Source of the DNA: a virus
Reading direction: 5' to 3' (one strand)
Virus record (IMG/VR): IMGVR_UViG_3300025282_000036
Location: 1-62,331 of that record
DNA length: 62,331 bases
The notes under the pieces are model-generated. The model made no database searches and was not told where the DNA came from. It saw only the letters and a program-made list of their open reading frames with translations. A program made the translations under genes and the position numbers. Of the stretch, positions 1-9,900 are shown piece after piece. How positions within the stretch are numbered: the first letter of the stretch is position 1; each line of letters starts with the position of its first letter.

Positions 1-1
1 A

Positions 2-346
2 ATTGTTAATATTAAAATTGATTTTGTCGCGACGGCAAATTTAGAGTTTGATAAATTTGTTGTTTTGAATGAAGCAATTGTAACTTTGAGGGATCATTTT
101 TCTGTAAAGATGGATATAGGAGAAAATCTGGTTGTTACAGATATATATAATAAGCTTAATAAGATTAGAGGCATATCAGACGTAGAACAAGTTAAGATCA
201 CAAATGTTCTTGGAACTGGTTATTCATCAGTGGTATATAACATTGAAGATTTTACTTCTGCAGATGAAAATATTATATATGCACCAGAAAATGTAATTTT
301 TGAAGTAAAATATTTATTCAAAGATATTAAAGGAGCTATTAAATAA
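2..346 (+). CDS. Baseplate wedge protein, gp6/J-like, C-terminal part (cut by window edge)
   Basis: The reading frame is open from the first bases, so the protein starts before the window; a TTG at 65 is not a credible start because upstream codons continue the same fold. The visible end runs through a strand-rich stretch (VNIKIDF), a helix, then the pattern IGE-LVVTDIYNKLN-I-GI-DV, which is typical of the C-terminus of baseplate J / T4 gp6 wedge proteins. In T4, gp6 forms the dimer ring that joins the baseplate wedges. The next gene overlaps its stop by one base, and the following 20 kb is tail and baseplate genes, which supports the call. Family assignment is by motif recognition, not a search. 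Confidence 0.7.
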   Translation: MVNIKIDFVATANLEFDKFVVLNEAIVTLRDHFSVKMDIGENLVVTDIYNKLNKIRGISDVEQVKITNVLGTGYSSVVYNIEDFTSADENIIYAPENVIFEVKYLFKDIKGAIK

Positions 347-1833
347 TGGCCATTAGAAGATATATAGCTTCAGCAGATACCACAATAACGAATGCTTTTA
401 AATCAGACCTATCTACAAGAGGCACCGGTTCTAGTATGGGTGCTTCTGATGTTTCTGAAGCGTTTACGATCTACGGCCAGGCGTCTAGTGCTTCTACTGA
501 AAGTATGAGGTTTTTAACTCAATTTCCGATCGCAGACTTTTCCACTGATCGTACTGCCGGCACAATCCCGGCTAGTGGAAGTGTAAGTTTCTATTTGAGA
601 TTGTATAATGCTCGTCACAGCCAAACTCTACCAAAGAACTTTAATTTGATTATCTCGGCGGTTTCTCGCTCTTGGGAAGAGGGAACTGGACTGGATATGG
701 AAAATTATACTGATTTGACGTATGATGAGACCGGCGCAAACTGGGAAAATGCGTCATCTGGTGTAACTTGGACGACTGCCGGCGGTGATTATTATACTGA
801 TTCTTCGTCTTCTTTCACTGCTTCATTTGATGATGGAACAGAAGACGTTGAACTTGATATTACACCTTTGGTTGAGCAGTGGGTTAATAGCGCAGGAAAT
901 GTTCTTGGTTCAAAAGACAACTATGGTGTAATTGTCAAGTTTCCCGATGCTCAAGAATCTGAAACTAGATCTTATTACACAAAGAAATTTTTTGCAAGAG
1001 GCACAGAGTTTTGGTATAAACGCCCCGTACTTGAAGCAAGATGGGATTCTTCAACCAAAGATGATGCCGGCAGTTTTTATCTTAGTAGTTCATTATTTTC
1101 AGCAGAAGACAACCTTAATACCATTTATTTATACAATAATGTAAGAGGGCAATTGAAGAACATACCAGGCGTGGGGGAAGGAAAAATAATGGTCAGTGTT
1201 TATTCCGGTTCCACTAGTAATACTACTACTTCTGGGACTGCATATACACTGCCAATTGGTGGTGGAGTTGTCACTAATAATGATTTAAACATTACGGGTA
1301 CTTATGTGTCTACGGGTATTTATTCGGCTTCGTTCGCATACACTAGTTCAGCGACAACGATTTTTCCTGTTTGGCATAGTGGATCTACCCCTACTGCATA
1401 TCATACTGGTTCTGGAATAACAGTGAATACGATTAGTTCTTCGGATTATAATCCAAGTCCTAGTTATGTTACGACGATAACAAACCTCAAGAGTGTTTAT
1501 TCGCGACATGAAGAGGCAAGATTTAGATTATATGTGAGACAGAAAGATTGGAGTCCGACCATATATACAAAGGCCAAGTCAGATCCTGACAATTTGATTA
1601 TAGAAGATGCTTATTACAGAATTATTAGAACAATTGATGATTTGGATGTTGTCAAGTATGGAACTGGATCTCTCAACTATACCAGACTTTCGTTTGACGT
1701 ATCGGGAAACTATTTTGACCTTCCAGTTTCACTTCTAGAAAAAGACTACATGTATGGTATAAAATTGACTTATAAATTACCAAACGGTTTTTATAAGGAA
1801 CAACCACATGTATTCAAATTCAGGGTTGAGTAA
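346..1833 (+). CDS. Virion protein with DNRLRE-like beta-sandwich, probable baseplate/tail component
   Basis: 495 aa, Ser/Thr/Gly-rich, no membrane segment. Residues about 60-215 have the look of a DNRLRE / CBM96-type jelly roll: a FYLRLYNAR strand, a SRSWEEGTG turn, a TGANWENASSG loop, then ITPLVEQWVN before GVIVKF. Such modules bind carbohydrate or stabilise extracellular proteins. The C-terminal 250 residues are further beta-rich sequence without a family I recognise. It sits between the gp6-like gene and two giant LamG proteins with almost no spacing, so it is probably part of the baseplate periphery or host-contact apparatus. The ATG overlaps the previous TAA. Confidence 0.6.
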   Translation: MAIRRYIASADTTITNAFKSDLSTRGTGSSMGASDVSEAFTIYGQASSASTESMRFLTQFPIADFSTDRTAGTIPASGSVSFYLRLYNARHSQTLPKNFNLIISAVSRSWEEGTGLDMENYTDLTYDETGANWENASSGVTWTTAGGDYYTDSSSSFTASFDDGTEDVELDITPLVEQWVNSAGNVLGSKDNYGVIVKFPDAQESETRSYYTKKFFARGTEFWYKRPVLEARWDSSTKDDAGSFYLSSSLFSAEDNLNTIYLYNNVRGQLKNIPGVGEGKIMVSVYSGSTSNTTTSGTAYTLPIGGGVVTNNDLNITGTYVSTGIYSASFAYTSSATTIFPVWHSGSTPTAYHTGSGITVNTISSSDYNPSPSYVTTITNLKSVYSRHEEARFRLYVRQKDWSPTIYTKAKSDPDNLIIEDAYYRIIRTIDDLDVVKYGTGSLNYTRLSFDVSGNYFDLPVSLLEKDYMYGIKLTYKLPNGFYKEQPHVFKFRVE

Positions 1834-1835
1834 AT

Positions 1836-4800
1836 ATGAGTGTAAAGGATTATTTTAACTCAGATAAAGGCCACAGCACAGTAACTCCAGCCAAAAGTCT
1901 TGATGAATTGGGCAGAGAAATTGAATCGCCTGAATATGTTGCAACTTATGTTGAGCAAAAAGACCGGTTTATACCTCACGTTGATTTTTCCAGCGCTTCC
2001 AATTTTGCCAGATATGGTTCCGCAGAACAATATTATGAAGATGTTATAACCAGAGTCTATAAAACCTATCCATATGACGGATCCTTAAAAGAAAAAATAG
2101 AGTGGCACAACGAGTCTTCTTATCTCGACAAATATATTTTTGAAAATAAATATCCAAGAACAAATGGTTATATTAATTTTTCTGTTAATGGGTGGGGAAC
2201 GTTATCTGGTTCTTTGGTTGGTGGATATGGCGCACCATCTTCATCAGCTTCACCTGGTCATGAATATATTCAACTTAAAGGCGGACCCCATCTAGATCCA
2301 AACGCCACAACAATAGCAAAATCGTTTCCTGGTGTACATAAAGGAAAAGCAAACTTTTATGATTCAGTTACCAGAAGAAAGTCAAACACAGCACTTGACG
2401 GTGATAATGGTGTTTCGGTTGAGTTTTGGCTGAAAAAACCGGCATTTACAACCAGTTCAACAGAAAAAGAGGTCATTTTTGATTTATGGAACGGAGAACT
2501 TAGTTCAAGTGCGGATTATGGTCGCTTAACAATTGAATTAACCGGCGCCACTAGTGGTTCGCCATTTTTAGTTACTGTTCAATCGGGGACAAGCGGATAC
2601 TATCAGAAACTAATTGGTTCTACGCCAACGACCGGTACTTTAACCGACTGGAGCCATTTTGCTTTTACATTTATCAATTCTTCGAGTGTCGTTCAAACAA
2701 AGTTTTATTTAAACGGCATTTTGGATCATACTTTAAACACTGGGAGTACTATTGGTGAGGTTACTGGTTCTTTAATTGCAAACATTGGAGCGTTAAGGAC
2801 TTCTCCATCTGGAAATGCTTTTATTGGAACCGGCATTGGAGAAGGATATGGAAAATTATCCGGTTCTTTGGATGAATTTCGTTATTGGACTGCGAAGAGA
2901 ACTTCTGAAGACATTGGAAGATACTGGTTTACACAAGTTGGAGGAGGGACAAACACTGATGTCGCGTATTCTGGCACGATATCTAATAAATATAATGAAG
3001 ATAATCCGGTTAATCTTGGGGTCTATTACAAGTTTAACGAAGGTATAACAACAAATTCTTCGATTGATTCAATTGTTTTAGATTATTCCGGCCGTGTTTC
3101 AAATGGTACTTGGACAGGATACGTCGGGGATAGTTCTAGGAATACAGGGTCTGCAATAGTTTTAGCCACTGCTTCTAGTACAGAATTTAAAGATCCAATT
3201 ATTTATTCTTCTCATCCAAACGTTGATGCATTGCTAACTATGCTTAAAAGCTCTGGATCAACGCACGATTTAAAAAACAACGCCGGCATATATCATACTT
3301 TGCCTTCGTGGATTACCGAAGAAGATAGTGATGCCCAAACTTTAAAAAAACTGACACAAGTTCTTGGTAGTTATTTTGACACTCTCCATCTTCAAATTGA
3401 AAACTTACCAAAACTTAAGAATGTGGATTATACTAGTTCTAGTTTTAAACCTTTTCCTTTTACTGAGAAGTTGTTAACTAATACTGGTTTTGTTTCATCG
3501 GATGTGTTTACACAGGCAACGATACTAGAAAACTTTGCCAACCGAGATGAAGTAAGAGAGTTTGACAAGAAACTCTATGATTTAAAAAACATTATTTATA
3601 AAAATATTTATAATAATTTAGTTTATATCTATAAATCAAAGGGCACAGAAAAAGCTTTCAGAAATCTAATTAGGTGTTTTGGGGTTGATGACGAGTTAAT
3701 AAAAATTAACCTCTATGCAGACAACACTACATATGAATTAAAAGATAATTATCGTTCTACGGCTTATAGAAAAAAATATATAGCTTTTAATCACCCAGAA
3801 CGTTTTAGTGCCACTGTGTATCAATCTGCTTCTTCTGACGCGAACAGCACATTGTCTTATATTAGCGGTAGTGATCAAGCCAATGTCACCCGTGAATTAT
3901 ACGTGCCGTGGACACTGGAAACAGAAGTTATATTCCCTGTTAAAGCTGACTTGGGTGCAGATGGATATTATGTAACGCCATTTGTGTCTTCTTCTTTATT
4001 TGGAGTTCATGAAGCAGTTGAAGATTCATCTGATTTTACTTGGGAAGCAAACGACAATAACAATTTTCAGGTTTTTTCTGTTAGAGATGAACCAGAATCA
4101 AAGAATGTAAAATTCGTGCTTACTTCTTCTTTGGCTGGCTGGCCAACATTGACATCTTCTTTTTATGAAGATGTTTATGAAAATCAAAAATGGAATTTTG
4201 CTGTTAGATTTTATATAGACAAGACAAATAACGCCGGCTTAGTTAAAGGTGGAAAATTAAACGATTTAGTGGTTAATTCAATTAACGCCACTGCCTCTTA
4301 TGTTGAGTTTTATGGTGTAAATTCTGTTTTAGATCAAGTTGTTAATGAATTTTATGTTTCCGGAGCATTGACTTCTACTGGTATTTCATCTGATCCTTCG
4401 AATACTTCCAACAAGCGCATATATCTCGGCGCTCATAGAACTAATTTTACTGGTTCCGTGATACAACAGAGTGATGTCAAGATATCTTCAGCTAGATATT
4501 GGAAAAGTTATCTCTCTAATGATGCTATTAAGGCTCACGCCCGCGATGCCAGCAACTTTGGAACAGAACATCCTTATGAAAATATAGGTCTTACAAAAAC
4601 AAGCTTATCTGGCGTCCACGTTCCATCTATGGAAACACTGGCTTTACATTGGGACTTTGACACTGTAACTGGATCCGACGCAAGTGGTGATTTTACAGTT
4701 CAAGATTATTCTTCTGGTTCTGTTGCCACGACATCTAGATATGGTTGGTTCGGAAATGTAGTCAAAAGTCAACATGCCGGCAGAGGTGAGTTCTTTCCAG

Positions 4801-6911
4801 TTAGCGCTACAAGTTCAATAAGTAATGAGTTTCTTTATTCTGCAAAACAGAGATTACCAGAAAATATAAGTAGTGACAATATGGTCAACATTCTTACTCA
4901 AGATGATGAGAGGTTTACCAGAGAAAGCAGACCAATTACACACTTTTTTGCCGTAGAAAAGAGCATGTATCAGACCATCTCAGAAGAGATGATCAACTTC
5001 TTTGCCACAATTATTGATTTTAATAATTTGATTGGTGAACCGGTCAACAGATATCGTCAAGATTACAAAGACTTGGGAAAAATACGCCAACTTTTTTATG
5101 AGAGAGTTCGAAATGTACCAAGTTTAGAAAAATATATCAATTTCTACAAGTGGATCGATTCTGCAATTTCTAAAATGGTTTTTCAGTTGACGCCGGCTTC
5201 GGCTAACATGTCTGATAGACTTCGAAATATGGTAGAAAGCCATGTTCTTGAGAGGAACAAGTATTGGACCAAGTTCCCAACATTAGAATTCAAACAAAAA
5301 GATCCAGAAGCTGGATTAAGGGGTGTTACAGAGCTTTTATATGATTGGGAATATGCTCATGTACCGCTTACCAATGCCGAGAGTGATAACTGTTTTTGGT
5401 GGCGAGAAAGAACAGAGAGAACTAATACGGTTATAGCTTCTGGCGATTCGACCGTCGATTCTCAGAGAGAAACTTTTAATGATGCTGACAGACACAGAAG
5501 TGGATCAGTTCCAAATTTTTCTCAAACAGATGGAACTTCTTATGCCGGCTCAACATATGCAATTCGTAGATTTACGAAACCATATAAATTAAATGTTAAT
5601 GAAAGTCAACAAATCCATGGCGGCGTTAACTTTCACAAAAACAAGAAAATAGAATATGTTAGCATTGCAACGGAGATATTTGGTGATGTAGAAGAACTTC
5701 CTCTTCTTGGCGTGACTGCTTCGGTTAATTATCTGTTTGTCGACGCTTCAGGGATAAACAACTTTGATGGTTGCAGTGACATATTGATTCCAAATCAAAA
5801 GAGAAAATATATATACAACGTCCAAAATTCTCGTGAATCTGGTTCGGCCGGCGGATATGAATATGGAAAGGGTGATTTACTGCTTCCGTTTAACATTCAC
5901 AGTTCTTCTGTAACTACTGGGTATGTCAGCGAAATCGCGACTTCTAGTTTTGGAAACATTATCGGGGGAATGGATTTCACCAATCTTCATGTGGATACTT
6001 ATGGAGATGACAAGGATGTGCCAATGCAGGGTCCATTCACAGAGAAATTTGTTGGAGGCCGGCAACACAGGCACGTTGCGATAAACAAGTATAATTCTTC
6101 ATTGTCGACCACAAACAACTTGCATGACCAAGATACTAGAACAGAGGCTTGGTATATTCTTTTGGGCGGTTTGGAACCTGCTATGGGTATTGTGGGCCCG
6201 ACTTATACTTCAACAGGTTCACACGACAAGGATACTCCACGAGCCACACGAATACGTGAGGAGTTTGTTAAGCGCCCTATCAATATAAGAAACATTCAGC
6301 AAACTACTGGTTCTGGAATTGGTAACTATGAATCAAATTGGAATGTGGTCGCAGCCGCCGGCAGAACAGCAAACAATGCATATTTCAAAGATAACAACGG
6401 TGTTTCGCTGCCAAACAGGTTTGATACGGAGCTTCCAACAACAACACATGTTCATACGCTAGTTGGTGTTATAACTTCGGTTGCCGGCAATGTGTTCGGT
6501 CAAACATCTTCGAATCGTTTTGATACCGGATCGAATGGAACTGAGTTCACACTGCCTCGTCGAGATCTAACGGGATCCAACTCAGTAATCGTTAGTCGCT
6601 TTTCTGCTCCAGGAGGCCCAGAAATCAGTTCTAAGGGCTTTCTGGATATAATGGCAGAGGAGTATTCGGTTCACAATGCGTTGCCTTATAGGAACCTTTC
6701 TGTGCGTTCTAGTGGAAGTGGAGAAGTAGGAACGATTCGAATGAGTATTGAGGGCAACACTACAATATCTTCAGCAAGAGATCGCGAAGGCTTAAGAACG
6801 AGACTGACGAGGCACTGCGGTCAACTTGGTTTTGATAGTCAATGGGCGGATCCAGTAGGTTCGTATCACAAAGTAAATAGGAATCCTTTAAAGAGAATTG
6901 AAGAAGCGTGA
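1836..6911 (+). CDS. Giant structural protein with LamG-like domain (1691 aa)
   Basis: Very large virion protein. Residues about 190-365 match a concanavalin-like LamG jelly roll: GVSVEFWLKK, a DWSHFAFTF strand, KFYLNGILDHT, then GSLDEFRYWTAKRT. Residues about 600-650 form a helical stretch (YDLKNIIYKNIYNNLVYIY). Residues 690-990 are again beta-rich and may hold a second, more diverged jelly roll. No enzyme motif seen. It follows the DNRLRE-like gene by two bases and precedes another giant LamG protein, so it is probably a baseplate or side-fibre component contacting host glycans. Exact role unknown. Confidence 0.65.
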   Translation: MSVKDYFNSDKGHSTVTPAKSLDELGREIESPEYVATYVEQKDRFIPHVDFSSASNFARYGSAEQYYEDVITRVYKTYPYDGSLKEKIEWHNESSYLDKYIFENKYPRTNGYINFSVNGWGTLSGSLVGGYGAPSSSASPGHEYIQLKGGPHLDPNATTIAKSFPGVHKGKANFYDSVTRRKSNTALDGDNGVSVEFWLKKPAFTTSSTEKEVIFDLWNGELSSSADYGRLTIELTGATSGSPFLVTVQSGTSGYYQKLIGSTPTTGTLTDWSHFAFTFINSSSVVQTKFYLNGILDHTLNTGSTIGEVTGSLIANIGALRTSPSGNAFIGTGIGEGYGKLSGSLDEFRYWTAKRTSEDIGRYWFTQVGGGTNTDVAYSGTISNKYNEDNPVNLGVYYKFNEGITTNSSIDSIVLDYSGRVSNGTWTGYVGDSSRNTGSAIVLATASSTEFKDPIIYSSHPNVDALLTMLKSSGSTHDLKNNAGIYHTLPSWITEEDSDAQTLKKLTQVLGSYFDTLHLQIENLPKLKNVDYTSSSFKPFPFTEKLLTNTGFVSSDVFTQATILENFANRDEVREFDKKLYDLKNIIYKNIYNNLVYIYKSKGTEKAFRNLIRCFGVDDELIKINLYADNTTYELKDNYRSTAYRKKYIAFNHPERFSATVYQSASSDANSTLSYISGSDQANVTRELYVPWTLETEVIFPVKADLGADGYYVTPFVSSSLFGVHEAVEDSSDFTWEANDNNNFQVFSVRDEPESKNVKFVLTSSLAGWPTLTSSFYEDVYENQKWNFAVRFYIDKTNNAGLVKGGKLNDLVVNSINATASYVEFYGVNSVLDQVVNEFYVSGALTSTGISSDPSNTSNKRIYLGAHRTNFTGSVIQQSDVKISSARYWKSYLSNDAIKAHARDASNFGTEHPYENIGLTKTSLSGVHVPSMETLALHWDFDTVTGSDASGDFTVQDYSSGSVATTSRYGWFGNVVKSQHAGRGEFFPVSATSSISNEFLYSAKQRLPENISSDNMVNILTQDDERFTRESRPITHFFAVEKSMYQTISEEMINFFATIIDFNNLIGEPVNRYRQDYKDLGKIRQLFYERVRNVPSLEKYINFYKWIDSAISKMVFQLTPASANMSDRLRNMVESHVLERNKYWTKFPTLEFKQKDPEAGLRGVTELLYDWEYAHVPLTNAESDNCFWWRERTERTNTVIASGDSTVDSQRETFNDADRHRSGSVPNFSQTDGTSYAGSTYAIRRFTKPYKLNVNESQQIHGGVNFHKNKKIEYVSIATEIFGDVEELPLLGVTASVNYLFVDASGINNFDGCSDILIPNQKRKYIYNVQNSRESGSAGGYEYGKGDLLLPFNIHSSSVTTGYVSEIATSSFGNIIGGMDFTNLHVDTYGDDKDVPMQGPFTEKFVGGRQHRHVAINKYNSSLSTTNNLHDQDTRTEAWYILLGGLEPAMGIVGPTYTSTGSHDKDTPRATRIREEFVKRPINIRNIQQTTGSGIGNYESNWNVVAAAGRTANNAYFKDNNGVSLPNRFDTELPTTTHVHTLVGVITSVAGNVFGQTSSNRFDTGSNGTEFTLPRRDLTGSNSVIVSRFSAPGGPEISSKGFLDIMAEEYSVHNALPYRNLSVRSSGSGEVGTIRMSIEGNTTISSARDREGLRTRLTRHCGQLGFDSQWADPVGSYHKVNRNPLKRIEEA

Positions 6912-6932
6912 TATTTATAGTAAAGAGTTAAT

Positions 6933-9900
6933 ATGGCATTTGTAACCGCATCAGTATATGATAACTATTGGGTATCTCACCCAATTCCGAGAAGTGATCT
7001 TCAATATAGTTGGATAACTGCGTCCATTAATGCATCAAATCCTTATCCAGCAAAAGCAGAGACCTTTGGGCACGCTCCTGAAGATGGGTATGTATCTTCT
7101 TCTGCTGAAGGGGTTGTGCCGGCATATAACTTTGTCAGTGCTAGCGAAGTTACTAACACCAATGGAATTTCTACGTCGTATGCTGGATATAGTACAATCA
7201 TTATTAATGGTTTAAGCTCAAGCGACAATCTATTGAGTGCTTCGAGCTTTCCAAGTGGATATGTTGGCGATCTTGGAGGAATGAGTGTTGATGCAGAAAC
7301 ATTCAATGCTATAATGCTTCATCGCAATGGCCCTTATCAGCATCCTTCTTGGAAACAAATGAGAACCGGTGAGCATCCCATTGCGAGAAAGCACAGATCG
7401 ACCAATATATTATCTGTTCAAGATGTTCCAGGTCGCTTGCCCGACACTGCGGTTTATGAATCGCTTATATCGACGCAGCCAAAAAAGAATGAAAAGCCAC
7501 GTCGAGAAAAGTCGCCTCGAATCAAAGCTCTCGGCTTCACACATTATAATGAACCACCGGTAACGAGCAAGTTTATGCCGATTCAACATAGCATTAAACA
7601 AAAAGATGCTCCAAGCTCTCATTGGTATCAGTATACACACGGAAACAATAAGAATATGTTTTCATATGTCAAACTGAACAACAGATTAGCTCTTGATCCT
7701 TCATCTGTGCGCACGATTTATGATGAGTTTTTTAACGTATACAACAATGCTGATTCCGAAGAAGAAGAATTTGTTGGATTGATATACAAAGAAACCGTTT
7801 ATCCGAGAGAAATCAATACATTTCTCGGCAGAACACGACAACGAGAAAACTTCACTGTTAGTTTCTGGAGAGAAGATAGAGAAGATAGACAACAATTCGA
7901 TGCCCAAAATTCACAAGGATATACAATTGAAACTTCCAGTATGTGGATGCTGGATGCCAGAGATAGTTTTACAACTAGTAATGTTATTGGGGGACAAACT
8001 GATGGCACTGGAGAATTGCAGAACGGATACACAACTTTTCACATGGGGGCTGCCTGCACAACTGCACAGTTAATTAATCAAGCTTCATTGAAGTTAAATG
8101 GGGTAGATGAATATGTGGAGTTACTGCCGACTCAAACCTTGTTTGATTGGCTTAATTATCCATCGGAAGGTAATCACGCTAGCGCGAGTTTTTCAATTTC
8201 GATGTGGTTTAAAACAGACTCTTCTGATTATACCGAAATGGATAATGAATGGGTTTTAGTGTCTAAAGTTGATACGGCGGATTATCCATTGGCCCAATAT
8301 TATCTTGCAATCAACAAGAGTAATGGCCATCTTATTGGTACTGTCGGTACCGACACAGTGGTCTTGAGAGCTGATAGTGGTGTAAGTGTTGTAGATAATC
8401 AATGGCACCATGCTGTTTTAGCTAGCGATGGAGATCAAAAATACCTTTGGTTAGACGGAGCATGGAAGAGCACCTCTACTATAGTTGGGACGGGGTATAC
8501 AGCCTCTAGTAATCCGATTATTGGAGCGTGGGCATCCGGCAGCCAACTACTTGAAGGTTTTTTTCCAGGTCTCATCGATGAAGTAAGCTTTTGGAATACA
8601 TTTCTGACAGCTAGCACAACTGATCACACTGCATCTTCTGGTCCTATATACGACTTATACAATGATAGTTGTCCAACGGATTTATCACAATATTTTTCAG
8701 GATCTATATTATTTGGTAGAGGTCTTAACAACACCGCGTCGACTTATATAGAAATCGATGATGCCAACACAATAGACAAAATGCCTTTGTTATCTTACTA
8801 TGACATGACGACAGTTGGTTCAGCATCGGTTTCGTTGTGGTTTCGCACACCATTTCAAGAGGATCGAAACCAGGTTCTTTGGACAACTGACGCCAAAGAT
8901 ATGATCTTATATGTCGACGGTTCCGGTTCTGTTGTTACCGAGTTTGTTTCGTCTTCTGTTGCTGGTCGTCTTAGTACTGGTGAGGGTTACGCCGACAACT
9001 ACTGGCATCATGCCCTCTTTAGTGCCAATCGCGTTGCAGACGGCTCTGATGTGTTTAGGTTGTACGTTGACGGCGATCTTGTTAGTAGTTCAACCAATGA
9101 GACATTTGGCACAACCGGCGCCTCGACGAAGATGTTCATAGGTGCCCACCCCAACTTCGACCCCTTTACTAGTAGTTTGGGTTCTGGTACGATCGCACCC
9201 TTTACAGGCTTCATCGATGAAGTTTCATTGTGGAACCTCACTTTCACTGATGCTCAAGCACTTGAACTGTACAATTCGGGATCGCCAACTAATTTGTTCG
9301 AGCATTCTCTGTATTCTGTACCGTCTAGTACGGGATCCCAGCAATTGTTAGCTTGGTATCGTATGGGTGATGATTGTCGCGACCAAACATACAGTGCAAC
9401 TTCAAATGTCTATATTCACGATCAAATGAGTAAGACTGTTGTTTCTGGTACTCTCGATCCGTATTATCATGCTACAGCAAGTTTTCTAGAATCTGTCACT
9501 GGTTCGGGCGGGGTTTTTCATCACGGCCCTGAAGGTTTGGATGCATGGTTTAGATTCAATCAAGTGGATATCATTGCTGGTTCCAATGGTTATTGTATTA
9601 ATGAAGTAGCACGTAATAACCCTCGCGGCTCCGGCGTTCTTTGGATAAATGAAGTACCCTATACTAACGTAGGAAGAGGATATCCTTTGGGATACTTGTA
9701 TGGTAGCAGTTCTCTCCTTTCAACTCCTCTTGCTCGATATCAAACTTTGTTAGACACAAATGACACACCAAACACAAATTGTATGAAGAGGTTTCTTTCC
9801 TGCCCAGCCGGCCCCATTTATGCTAGAAGAACGCCTGAATATAATTCTGTAACTGGTCAAGAACTTGGTTATTTTGCCGGCGATACTTTATGGGAAGCCG